A stretch of DNA of 64,000 nucleotides from Echinicola pacifica DSM 19836 (GTDB lineage: Bacteria > Bacteroidota > Bacteroidia > Cytophagales > Cyclobacteriaceae), in contig NZ_KB890738.1 of the NCBI RefSeq assembly GCF_000373245.1, positions 752,064 through 816,063 on the forward strand, read 5' to 3'. This document shows, piece by piece, positions 1-7,786 of the stretch. The translations under genes and the position numbers were made by a program. The notes under the pieces were generated by a model, which ran no database searches, was not told where the DNA came from, and was given only the letters and a program-made list of their open reading frames with translations. Within the stretch, counting starts at the first letter, position 1. Every line of letters starts with the position of its first letter.

Positions 1-709
1 CGCCGCGACTACCGCCACCACCGAGTAGGTTCATGAGCATGAGGGAAGTGAAGAAGTCTACTCCGCCACCTCGGCCTCCCATATGGTTATTATTATCATT
101 TCTGTTTCTCAGCAGTGGCAGCACAATAAACAGCACTACAAAGATCAAAATGAAGATAATGGATCCTTTGCTATTGCCTTTTTTGGCTACCTGCTCTGCA
201 TCGTACTCACCGCTTGCCAGCTTAAAAATCATGGTAGTAGCCTGATCCAGGCCATCGTAATAGGCTTCCTGCTTGAAAGAAGGCACAATAATATTGTCCA
301 CAATCCTCCTTGCCAGCGCATCCGGCAGTACACCCTCCATGCCATAGCCTGTAGCGATGAAAACCTTGCGGTCCTTCATGGCCGCCAGGATAAGGATGCC
401 ATTGTCCTTTCCTTGCTGACCGATTCCCCAGTTTTCTGCCAGCTGAAAGGCATAATCACTGATGTCGTACTGACCAACAGAATTCATCAATATCACCGCC
501 ACCTGAGTGGAGGTACTATCATTATAGGCCACCAATTTTGATTCTAAGGCGGCTTGTTCATTACTTGAAAGCGTTTCGCTAAAATCATTTACCAAACGTG
601 GAGGGTTTGGGCGTTCTGGAAAATCCCCTTGGGCCAATAGGCTGGAAATAGGGATAAATACCAGTAAAAGGAAAAGTAATAGTGAATGTTTTGGGGTGAA
701 AGAGGGCAT
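1..709 (-). CDS. TPM-domain secreted/membrane protein, C-terminus cut by window edge
   Basis: The gene starts at the ATG at 709-707 and runs off the left edge after about 236 codons, so it is 3'-partial. The protein begins with a hydrophobic signal peptide ending near LLAQG, followed by a TPM domain (roughly residues 35-160; motifs such as STQVAVI, WGIGQQGKDNG and GYGMEG are typical of the TPM/YgcG family). A single membrane segment (IIFILIFVVLFIVLPLL) follows at about 190-210, then a glycine-rich tail that continues past the edge. TPM proteins are periplasmic domains, some reported as phosphatases, others linked to photosystem repair or envelope maintenance; the role here is not settled. Only one base separates its start from the stop of the upstream TPM gene, so the two are surely co-transcribed, probably also with lemA. 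Confidence 0.85.
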   Translation of the reverse strand, partial: MPSFTPKHSLLLFLLLVFIPISSLLAQGDFPERPNPPRLVNDFSETLSSNEQAALESKLVAYNDSTSTQVAVILMNSVGQYDISDYAFQLAENWGIGQQGKDNGILILAAMKDRKVFIATGYGMEGVLPDALARRIVDNIIVPSFKQEAYYDGLDQATTMIFKLASGEYDAEQVAKKGNSKGSIIFILIFVVLFIVLPLLRNRNDNNNHMGGRGGGVDFFTSLMLMNLLGGGGSRG

Positions 710-710
710 A

Positions 711-1145
711 TTATCCAAAGGAAATTTCATCGGAGAGTTCATTTTCGTCTGTATCAGAATCATAAGGGAAATGGGATTTTAAGGCTTCGCCTGACTTCTG
801 TATCCCTGTAACCAATCCAGCTACGAACTGGCCTTGCTTGAAGTGAAGCAGCATTTCTTCTTTTATAGAATTCCAAAAATCTTCGGGAACAGCGGCGTTG
901 ATGCCTGCATCCCCCAGGACAGCGAATTTCTTATCTTCTACTGCCAAATAAAAAAGAACCCCATTGCGGAGTTGGGTTTTATGCATTTTTAGCTTGGCAA
1001 ATACATCAGCGGCTCTATCCAGCACATCACCCTTGCAGTGGCTCTCCATATGGACTTGAATTTCCCCGGAAGTTTGCAATTCTGCCGCTTTGATAGCAGC
1101 CACGATTTGTTCTTTTTCTGCTTTGGTAAATAGCTTTTCTGCCAT
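711..1145 (-). CDS. TPM-domain protein without signal peptide
   Basis: This 144-residue protein carries a second, shorter TPM domain (roughly residues 10-130; TSGEIQVHME, GVLFYLAVEDKKFAVLGD) and an acidic tail (DSDTDENELSDE). It lacks the signal peptide and the membrane anchor of the neighbour at 1-709, so by sequence it should stay in the cytoplasm unless it is carried by a partner. It lies between lemA and the secreted TPM gene, an arrangement often seen in Bacteroidota, where LemA and one or two TPM proteins are encoded together. The function is unknown; a shared complex at the inner membrane is an inference from gene order. The start follows a hairpin at 1178-1196 that may lower expression relative to lemA. 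Confidence 0.85.
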   Translation of the reverse strand: MAEKLFTKAEKEQIVAAIKAAELQTSGEIQVHMESHCKGDVLDRAADVFAKLKMHKTQLRNGVLFYLAVEDKKFAVLGDAGINAAVPEDFWNSIKEEMLLHFKQGQFVAGLVTGIQKSGEALKSHFPYDSDTDENELSDEISFG

Positions 1146-1177
1146 GTATGCCTTTCGTTTTAGTAATAAAGTGAAAA

Positions 1178-1196
1178 ACCCCGGACATGCCGGGGT
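1178..1196 (-). terminator. hairpin between lemA and TPM gene (attenuator or terminator)
   Basis: A perfect 7-bp GC-rich stem (ACCCCGG / CCGGGGT) with a 5-nt loop is followed on the minus strand by a short T run (complement of 1174-1178). It lies 25 bases after the lemA stop and 33 bases before the next start. It has the form of an intrinsic terminator, but because the TPM genes continue in the same direction it probably works as a partial attenuator. Confidence 0.6.
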
Positions 1197-1220
1197 GAGA
1201 TTTGGGTATTGTAATTGGAG

Positions 1221-1811
1221 TTAAAACTCTACTTTAGGGGCATTTTCGGCTCCTTCAGAGGATTTAAAGTAATCTCTCTGCTCAAAGCCATACCATCCTG
1301 CAAAAATATTATTAGGGAATGTTCTCAAATCTGAATTATAGGCTTGTACAGATTGATTGAAATTCCTTCTGGCTACTGCGATTCTATTTTCTGTTCCTTC
1401 TAGCTGAGCTTGCAGGTCCAGGAAATTTTGGTTGGCCTTGAGGTCCGGATACCTTTCTACGGCTACCATAAGACGGCTTAAGCTACCTCCCAATTGATCT
1501 TGAGCGGCTTGGAATTGTTCGATTTTCTCTGGAGTCAATTCATCCGCTGAGATATTGATAGAAGTCGCTTTGGCTCTTGCATTGATCACCCCTTCGAGGG
1601 TTTCCTTTTCAAAATCCGCATAGCCTTTTACCACATTCACCAGGTTAGGAATAAGATCTGATCTACGCTGATATTGGGTTTCTACTTGCGCCCAGGTGCC
1701 ATTGATATTCTCTTCCGACAGTACAAATTGATTGTAAGTACCTACCGATTTGGTATAGACAAAAATACCTACGACTACCAAAATGATAATTGGAATAATT
1801 GCTTTTTTCAT
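1221..1811 (-). CDS. lemA: LemA family protein
   Basis: The 196-residue protein has one N-terminal membrane helix (residues 3-20, AIIPIIILVVVGIFVY) and then a long helical domain with the LemA signature (YNQFV, ENINGTWAQVE, QYQRRSDLIPNLVNVVKGYA, and AVERYPDLKANQNF). Length and architecture fit complete LemA. LemA proteins are small inner-membrane proteins with the bulk of the chain outside; their biochemical role is not known. Here it heads a set with two TPM-domain genes, and a good -7 promoter box lies upstream at 1853-1860. The assignment of family is secure, the function is not. Confidence 0.93.
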   Translation of the reverse strand: MKKAIIPIIILVVVGIFVYTKSVGTYNQFVLSEENINGTWAQVETQYQRRSDLIPNLVNVVKGYADFEKETLEGVINARAKATSINISADELTPEKIEQFQAAQDQLGGSLSRLMVAVERYPDLKANQNFLDLQAQLEGTENRIAVARRNFNQSVQAYNSDLRTFPNNIFAGWYGFEQRDYFKSSEGAENAPKVEF

Positions 1812-1852
1812 AGTTTATAAAGATGTGATATTCGAATTTAGGTATTCTCACG

Positions 1853-1860
1853 CAAAACTA
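1853..1860 (-). promoter_or_regulatory. candidate Bacteroidota -7 box for lemA
   Basis: Read on the minus strand this is TAGTTTTG, a full match to the Bacteroidota -7 consensus TAnnTTTG, 41 bases upstream of the lemA start. No clear TTTG -33 element is present at the usual distance, only a T-rich stretch (complement of 1874-1879). Confidence 0.35.
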
Positions 1861-1881
1861 ACCTAAGAGTTTTAAAAAATC

Positions 1882-4800
1882 CTAATTTGTCTGGCCTACT
1901 GCTTGTGTGGATCCTTTGGAAAGCGGAAGGTTTTTCAGGATAATCCTAAAGGTGGTTCCTATATCCACCGATGATTCCACCAGGATATCTCCATCCAAAG
2001 ATCGAATTTGCTCCCGAATTAAATACAATCCCAGCCCTTTGCCCTCCACATGCGTATGAAATCGCTGGTACAAGCCAAATATCCTATCGCCATATTTCTC
2101 CAAGTCTATGCCTATACCATTATCATTGAAGGTGATAAGGATGTTTTTCCCCACCTGCTCTGTGCTGATATTCAGAATAGGCTGCCGATCAGGGTGGGAG
2201 TATTTGATGGAGTTGGTCACAAAATTCAAGAGGAAATTCTCCAAATGACTATATACATAGTTGATATGCTCCACCTGAAAATCCCTGTTGATAATGGCCT
2301 TGGCATCCTGGAGCTGGCGGAAAAGGCTCTTTTCAATATTATGAACCACATTATGGAAGGATATATTCTCCACCTTGAGTAGCTTTTGCTTTTTGATGGA
2401 GACCACTTCGATGAGGTCCATCAGTGTGGCATTGAGGATCTGAGTCGAGGTTTTTAGACTGTCGATAAGCTCCAGATTGGTGGGGTCAGCTAGATTATCC
2501 TCATTGATCAGGTCCAATAAGGAAGTTATATTCACAATGGGGGCACGCAGATTATGAGACACGATATAAGCGAAGCGCTGCAATTCCTCATTATGACTGG
2601 ACAGATCCCGGATTAGCCTTTCTCTTTCTATTTGTGCTTTTTTGGTGACAGTGATATTTTGGGTTACCAATAAGGCGCGGGTTACTTTCCCGTCTTCATC
2701 CCTCAGTGGCACACCGATTTTCATATAATTCTGGTCATTGAAGGTTATTTCGTAAGTCACCGTTTGTCCCTGGAAGATCTCCTCTAGCTTTAGTTTTGCC
2801 CGGCGAGCGGTAAACTCATCGTATTTAGAAAGATGTTTGGTACCAATAAGTGCTTTTGGGTCCAGGCCCAAGTGAAAATACTCACTCCCTTCAGTATAGA
2901 TATACCGCAGCTCCCGATCCAATACATCCACTGTGCCTTTAGGAAAATTCTCCGCAATGCTTCTATAGAGCTGCTGGGAAGAAACCAATTCCTGCTCATA
3001 GCGCATACGCTGCAGCTCAGCACCCACCCGATCCGCAAGTATGGAGACGATATTAATAATCCCACTTTCGTTTAGCATGGGCTTGGTATCGGCGAGGACC
3101 AAAATTCCCACCTTCTTACCCGCCTTATTTTTGATAGCGGTGGAGCAGTAGGACTTGAGTTTTTCGTCCTGTAAGAATAGATCTTTTGGAAATAGGTCCG
3201 CCACATGATCTGCAATGATGGTAACCCCATCTGATTTCGAATTCAAGGAGCGGTCACAAGGGGTATTCTTCAGCGTATATATAAAGTTAGGAATCAGGCC
3301 TCCATTCTTCGATACCGCTATGGTCTTCACAGATTCCTCATCTTCGAGGTAATCCCCAATGATGCAGAAAGAAATATTCAACTTAAAAGAAAGCAGCTTG
3401 ACCAATTCATCGAAAAATTGCTGGTCATTATAATGAGCAGATATTTCCGCAGTGTCATTCAGAATGCGCTGCACATACTCTTTATAGGTAATGTCCTCAA
3501 AGGAAGCTTCAAAGACATTGTCCAGAGATAACTTTTTGACTGTTAGGTTTACGAAATAGTTCCTGCTATTTAGATAGGAGACAAAGGGCCCCTCATACCT
3601 CGCATAGCCATATTTCAGGCCCTCTAAGAGGCAAGGATAGACAGGATTATGCTTATAGATATCATGAATACTCTTCCCGATATAGTCTGTCTTATTTTCC
3701 GATTGCGTTTTCTGGAAGAGGGTTTGGTTGGCTTTTATGATCGTCCCCTCCTTATCAAACTGGAAGATCACCTGCGGACTATTGTCGAAACTTACCCTTT
3801 GGTAAGCGGGAAACTCATTTACTTCCTGCTGCAGTTGACGGAAGTAAGTGATGTCGATCATATACCCTGACCAACTCTTGCTATACCTGTCGGTGAGCCT
3901 ACAGGTGCAGAAGAGGTATTTTATTTGATTTTGGCTGTTGATAATTCGGAAGGTTACCGTCACCTGAGGATTTTCATGAAGCTTCTTGTTCGCCGCAAGG
4001 ATCAGGTGGTAATCATCAGGATGGATCCGCTGCATCAAGTCCTCCGATTTCATGGTAGTATGATCGTCCACCTCAAATATCTTGCGAACTTCTCTGCTAA
4101 TAAAGGTAAACTCCTGCTCTCCGTCTACATTAGTGGTAAAGCTAAACACCATTCCTGGAAGGTGGTTTTCGAAATCATTAGTGACAATTTGATCTCCCTC
4201 ATAGTTGGGCTTTTCGTCACTCACCTTTCGGATGGTGCCAAAGAGATAAATCTTGCCCGAGGTGGAATCATGAAAACTCACCGTATCTTCCCTTACGAAT
4301 AGCAAGGAACCGGATTTTTGTTTCAGATGGTAATAGCTTACCAAGGGCCGGGTAGAATTCAGGCTCTTCTGGAAATTACGCTGATAGACTACCTTATCCC
4401 CTTCATAGATTAGGTCATACCAATCCTGGGCAGGGATCTCTGTATGATTATGTAGGGGGAAACCCATAAGTTTAAATAGCGGCCCTGAGAGTTTTATGGT
4501 GTCTCTACCAGTATGGTATTCGTAGAATAAAGCTTCCCTTCCCAGTCCGCCGATGAGCTCGTGATTCCAGTTTAGGAAGGCGTCTAGGTTTTGCTCAAAT
4601 AACCCATCCATCACCTTTAATTTGACGAATCCCGCCTGGGGAAGGCTCTCCTTCTGTAATTGTAAATTGGTATTTGACTTAATTAAGATTTTTTGGTGCT
4701 TATCTTCCTGCAAAAAGGACTCGATAGACATCAGGTCGTTGGAGGGGTATAGCTGCTGGAAGAACTTGGCGAAATCAACGAGGGAATGGTGCTTTTTAGA

Positions 4801-5193
4801 AAATTTGTTGCCGATATAAGGATAGATAATCTCCTTATTTTGATCATAAAGCCATTGGGGAAGACCATCAGAAATTCCCAGATCAAAATTGAAGCACATG
4901 GATAGGATTTCGTTGCCATTGGCTTGCCGGATGATATTACCTTCTATAGCGCAATAGATGATCGTCCCATTATCGCATAGCAGATATGACTCCACCTGAG
5001 AGCTAGTTTCAAAACTTTCCCAAAACCTATCCAGCACCTTGTCCTCATAACATAGCAATGCATTGCTCAGATCTAGGGCAGTGAATATGGTGATAAATTC
5101 CTGAAATTGGCTACTAACAAAGAGTATTTGGTAATCTTTACTAGATGCCTTTTCTAAATTTAGAAGACCCGATATAGATTTATAGTTTTCCAC
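1882..5193 (-). CDS. Soluble multi-PAS/GAF sensor histidine kinase
   Basis: This 1103-residue hybrid-free histidine kinase has no signal peptide or membrane segment, so it should sense cytoplasmic cues. From the N-terminus I read an initial PAS-like region (about 20-110), three PAS domains (about 205-325, 345-460 and 470-575; the middle ones contain HPDDY and DITY endings typical of PAS_3/PAC), a GAF domain (about 590-740), another PAS/PAC (about 745-850), then the kinase core. The phospho-accepting His is H880 in VSHNLRAP; the N box has N994 (NFVTNSIKY), then DNGIG (1024-1028) and GKGLGL (1051-1056). It has no receiver domain and no response regulator beside it, so the partner is elsewhere. 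The downstream lemA set is in the same direction 70 bases away but has its own promoter candidate. The signal is not predictable from sequence. Confidence 0.9.
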   Translation of the reverse strand: MENYKSISGLLNLEKASSKDYQILFVSSQFQEFITIFTALDLSNALLCYEDKVLDRFWESFETSSQVESYLLCDNGTIIYCAIEGNIIRQANGNEILSMCFNFDLGISDGLPQWLYDQNKEIIYPYIGNKFSKKHHSLVDFAKFFQQLYPSNDLMSIESFLQEDKHQKILIKSNTNLQLQKESLPQAGFVKLKVMDGLFEQNLDAFLNWNHELIGGLGREALFYEYHTGRDTIKLSGPLFKLMGFPLHNHTEIPAQDWYDLIYEGDKVVYQRNFQKSLNSTRPLVSYYHLKQKSGSLLFVREDTVSFHDSTSGKIYLFGTIRKVSDEKPNYEGDQIVTNDFENHLPGMVFSFTTNVDGEQEFTFISREVRKIFEVDDHTTMKSEDLMQRIHPDDYHLILAANKKLHENPQVTVTFRIINSQNQIKYLFCTCRLTDRYSKSWSGYMIDITYFRQLQQEVNEFPAYQRVSFDNSPQVIFQFDKEGTIIKANQTLFQKTQSENKTDYIGKSIHDIYKHNPVYPCLLEGLKYGYARYEGPFVSYLNSRNYFVNLTVKKLSLDNVFEASFEDITYKEYVQRILNDTAEISAHYNDQQFFDELVKLLSFKLNISFCIIGDYLEDEESVKTIAVSKNGGLIPNFIYTLKNTPCDRSLNSKSDGVTIIADHVADLFPKDLFLQDEKLKSYCSTAIKNKAGKKVGILVLADTKPMLNESGIINIVSILADRVGAELQRMRYEQELVSSQQLYRSIAENFPKGTVDVLDRELRYIYTEGSEYFHLGLDPKALIGTKHLSKYDEFTARRAKLKLEEIFQGQTVTYEITFNDQNYMKIGVPLRDEDGKVTRALLVTQNITVTKKAQIERERLIRDLSSHNEELQRFAYIVSHNLRAPIVNITSLLDLINEDNLADPTNLELIDSLKTSTQILNATLMDLIEVVSIKKQKLLKVENISFHNVVHNIEKSLFRQLQDAKAIINRDFQVEHINYVYSHLENFLLNFVTNSIKYSHPDRQPILNISTEQVGKNILITFNDNGIGIDLEKYGDRIFGLYQRFHTHVEGKGLGLYLIREQIRSLDGDILVESSVDIGTTFRIILKNLPLSKGSTQAVGQTN

Positions 5194-5314
5194 TGGTATT
5201 CAGAGGTTTACTTTTAGGCATATTAAGTTGTTTTTCCTTAAAATGTTTAATAAATGTATGATAAAAAACGATGATTAACGAAAAATCAGTAAGAATTACC
5301 CCAATTCGCTAATT

Positions 5315-6565
5315 TTATATTTGTTTTTTCAAGGTTATCTTCTTTTCTATTTCCACCAGCTGACCATTAATATTTCGTCTAATGGTAAACCAGACATCAT
5401 CTCCTTCTTCTGACTTCAGCAGGTCATTGATTTCGGACAATTCCCAATAGCCAATCGGAAGCAAATTGATGCTCAAAATCTCGTCGCCTTCCTTGAAGTT
5501 TGCCGCTGAGGCGGGGGATTTTTCCTGAACATTACTAATATAGTACCGCTTCTCACTGAGGCTGGTCATCCGGATTTTCAGCCCGCTCATATCATATTCA
5601 AAAGCCTGATGGAAGTCTGCTCCTTTCTTATAAAACATCCTTCCTCGTGTATAATCGATAATGATACTTAGCCTTGCAAGGATATCTGATCCTAGGCTGC
5701 CCATGCGGCCTGATTCGATGATGATATTGGAAAACTCCGTTTCTTCCGGATAAGATGTGATGACTCTTCGGAAAGTCATGGTCCCCAGTTTGTATTTATG
5801 CACCCTTCCGGCAAAGCCGAAGAGGTCCCCTCCCAGGGATCGGCCCAGATCGGTTTCGATCCGTTTTTGGGGAAGTGATATGTCTGGCCGGGTTTCTCTA
5901 TTGAGGAGTAAGCCATGGTTAGCCCCTGTGTCTATGAGCAGACTGCCGGTCAGGTCCACCCCATTGCTTTGGACGATATGACTTTTGACATATGGCTTAT
6001 AATTGTTGAAGGTCAAATTGATCTTCCGATACCCAAAGGGCTTCCATTTCATTTTATCATGATTGTAAAATGTAATTTGAGCCATATCATAATTGATTTT
6101 TACGGGGTTAAATTTGAAGAACTCATACCCTATAATACCATGAATCGGGATGCCAATCACTCGCTCCAGCTCCAAAAAATCCTCCTGCAATACCAGTATG
6201 GCTTGTAATCGGCCTTCCACTTCTCCCATATCGAGGTTATTATGCGGAGAAACCAGCGCGGTAAGGACGGTATTCCCATCTGCCCCCATCAGGTTTAGCG
6301 TTCGGGTATAATTCATGTTTAAACTGTCCCCGATGGACTTGCTAAAGAGGATGTTTGACTTTACTCCCGTGTCCACCAAAAAATTATAAGCATTTTTGCT
6401 GCCATTCAGCACCACCGGCACGATGATCAAATTGTTGTTTTTGAGGAATGGAATAATGGCAGAATTCTTCTCCTCTTTCATATAGAAACCCGGAACCTGT
6501 GCTAGGGATAGATTACCTAAGTTTAGGATAAAAAAAAGGGGAATAAGTATATTTTTTAGGGTCAT
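5315..6565 (-). CDS. Secreted retropepsin-like aspartyl protease with PDZ domain
   Basis: The 416-residue protein has a signal peptide (residues 1-22, ending SLAQ) and two copies of the aspartyl-protease motif, LVDTG at D65 and LIDTG at D212, each in a beta-rich lobe of about 130 residues, followed by a PDZ domain (about 325-400; SPASAANFKEGDEILSIN). Two DTG lobes in one chain resemble the pepsin layout, whereas single-lobe retropepsins dimerise; the family (PF13650-type plus PDZ) is common in Bacteroidota. It should act in the periplasm or at the surface. Substrate unknown. It diverges from the Fur-family gene, and the shared 317-base region holds an inverted repeat (6640-6682) that may regulate either gene. 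Confidence 0.87.
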   Translation of the reverse strand: MTLKNILIPLFFILNLGNLSLAQVPGFYMKEEKNSAIIPFLKNNNLIIVPVVLNGSKNAYNFLVDTGVKSNILFSKSIGDSLNMNYTRTLNLMGADGNTVLTALVSPHNNLDMGEVEGRLQAILVLQEDFLELERVIGIPIHGIIGYEFFKFNPVKINYDMAQITFYNHDKMKWKPFGYRKINLTFNNYKPYVKSHIVQSNGVDLTGSLLIDTGANHGLLLNRETRPDISLPQKRIETDLGRSLGGDLFGFAGRVHKYKLGTMTFRRVITSYPEETEFSNIIIESGRMGSLGSDILARLSIIIDYTRGRMFYKKGADFHQAFEYDMSGLKIRMTSLSEKRYYISNVQEKSPASAANFKEGDEILSINLLPIGYWELSEINDLLKSEEGDDVWFTIRRNINGQLVEIEKKITLKKQI

Positions 6566-6882
6566 ACTTATTAAATTTAGTACTATCAGTCCAATTTAAA
6601 AAGGCATTGGCAGGGAAGATTTATAAACTTTGGATAATAAGTCTAAATAGTTTGGCCTGAGGATGACAATTTAATTTAGACTGAAAGCAAATAACCACCA
6701 ATATCCACTAGAATGAGGAGGCCGTTTGAAAATATCTAAAAAAACCTGCATCTTTATTCTTTAGAAAAAATTAATAAGCTGAACCTACCCCTTATTGTAT
6801 TGAATAGGAAGGGCTAAGCATCAAAACCCACAAGGTCAAATCGCTATCGTGAATTGACGTATATTAAGCAGGAAGAATTATT
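6566..6882. other. Divergent intergenic region between aspartyl protease and fur
   Basis: About 317 AT-rich bases with no gene visible. It must carry the promoters of both flanking genes. The only structure I can support is the 9-bp inverted repeat at 6640-6682, listed separately. Confidence 0.6.
6640..6682. promoter_or_regulatory. Inverted repeat, candidate metalloregulator operator pair
   Basis: AGTCTAAAT (6640-6648) and ATTTAGACT (6674-6682) form a perfect 9-bp inverted repeat with a 25-base spacer. Each arm is also the core of a 13-base near-palindrome close to ATTTAGwCTAAAT (11 of 13 positions each), so this may be two operator sites for a dimeric regulator rather than a hairpin. It lies between the protease start and the fur start, about 75 bases from the former and 200 from the latter. 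The form recalls DtxR/Fur-type operators; which protein binds is not shown. Confidence 0.4.
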
Positions 6883-7353
6883 ATGGCCGAAAAGTCAGTT
6901 GTAGAAAAAGCGAAAAAGATATTTGAAAACTTTTTGATGCGTCAAGGCAGCAGAAAGACCCCAGAAAGGTTTTCGGTAATTGATGAACTTTACGCTCTTC
7001 CTCAGGATGAACATATCGATGTTGAGGGTTTATTTTTGCTGATGAGGAATAAAGGCTATTCCATTAGTAGAGCGACCATCTATAATACCCTAGATTTATT
7101 GGTGGAATGTGGCCTAGCCGTAAAGCACCAGTTTAAGGATAAAGTGGCCCTCTATGAGCAAGCCTTGACCTATAAGCACCATGACCATCATGTGTGCAAC
7201 CAATGCCGAAAGATCAGGGAATTCTCTGACGAAAGAATCAATCTGATCAAAGAAGCTATGGGTAAGGAATTTTCCTCAGCCATCACCAGCCACTCTTTGG
7301 TGCTATACGGGGACTGCCAAATCCCTGACTGCAAAAACTTAAAACTGGGCTAA
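6883..7353 (+). CDS. Fur family transcriptional regulator
   Basis: This 156-residue protein has the Fur layout: a winged-helix DNA-binding half (about 10-88; RKTPERFSVIDELY, SISRATIYNTLDLLVECGL) and a dimerisation/metal half with the His-rich YKHHDHHVC motif (98-105). Two CxxC-like pairs, C105/C108 and C145/C150, fit the structural zinc site. Family members sense iron (Fur), peroxide (PerR) or zinc (Zur), and the sequence does not let me choose. Length is normal. It stands alone, divergent from the aspartyl protease, with a possible operator pair upstream. Confidence 0.93.
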   Translation: MAEKSVVEKAKKIFENFLMRQGSRKTPERFSVIDELYALPQDEHIDVEGLFLLMRNKGYSISRATIYNTLDLLVECGLAVKHQFKDKVALYEQALTYKHHDHHVCNQCRKIREFSDERINLIKEAMGKEFSSAITSHSLVLYGDCQIPDCKNLKLG

Positions 7354-7443
7354 GCCCTACCTCCTGAGCAATCGTTGATTTACCTTTATCGATAGGGTCA
7401 TCCTTTCCGCTTATGCCTTAATTTCTTTCTCAAAAAATACTTA

Positions 7444-7760
7444 TTATTCCCCCAAAGCCATTTTTTTCCATCTATCAGCCTGGCGAATAATTTTACGCTT
7501 AAGCCAGCTATTGGCTTCCTTTGCTGGGAATTCTGCCTGAGGATTTTTGAAATAAATAGCTTTTTCATGCTTCACATCGTCCCGGAGCAAGTCATTCTTC
7601 CCCTTAGCCACAGGGATCCGGGCATTTACTTGTTAACTATCGCCATCAATCAATTGGAATAATTATCTTTACGGTGGTTTTCCATATTCAGGCCTTTAAG
7701 GTTAATTTTGGGTCTTTTGTCAGCATCTTTGATGGAACTGACGTGGCGAAGCTGTGCCAT
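7444..7760 (-). pseudogene. Probable decayed gene of unknown function
   Basis: Two protein-like reading frames lie head to tail on the minus strand. The first starts with ATG at 7760 and gives 36 residues (MAQLRHVSSIKDADKRP... to NYSN) before a TGA at 7652-7650. The second, in another frame (7632-7444, 62 residues, no start codon), reads ...RIPVAKGKNDLLRDD... and ends ...RQADRWKKMALGE. Both are rich in Lys, Arg, Asp and Glu in a pattern expected of a real soluble protein, and together they would form about 100 residues joined through one stop and one frameshift. I do not recognise the family. The remnant overlaps the probable promoter of the polysaccharide operon. A chance open frame of this composition is possible but less likely. 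Confidence 0.4.
7703..7710 (+). promoter_or_regulatory. Candidate -7 box for the polysaccharide operon
   Basis: TAATTTTG matches the Bacteroidota -7 consensus TAnnTTTG, with a TTTT (7678-7681) 21 bases upstream as a weak -33 element. Transcription would begin near 7716, giving a leader of about 70 bases before the ATG at 7787. Confidence 0.3.
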
Positions 7761-7786
7761 TTTATAAGCAATATATTCTATATCCA

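Larger units (their letters stand above)
7354..7786. other. Intergenic region between fur and the polysaccharide operon
   Basis: About 430 bases with no intact gene. It contains the suspected decayed gene (7444-7760, minus) and a candidate -7 promoter box (7703-7710). No clear terminator for fur was seen. Confidence 0.5.

Noticed and set aside
83..541. 152-codon plus-strand frame opposite the partial TPM gene
   Set aside because: It is antisense to a clear TPM-domain protein on the minus strand, and its translation has no family features.
7754..7786. GTG start giving an 11-residue longer exporter
   Set aside because: The extra residues are not signal-peptide-like, and the ATG at 7787 places the signal peptide at the very N-terminus.
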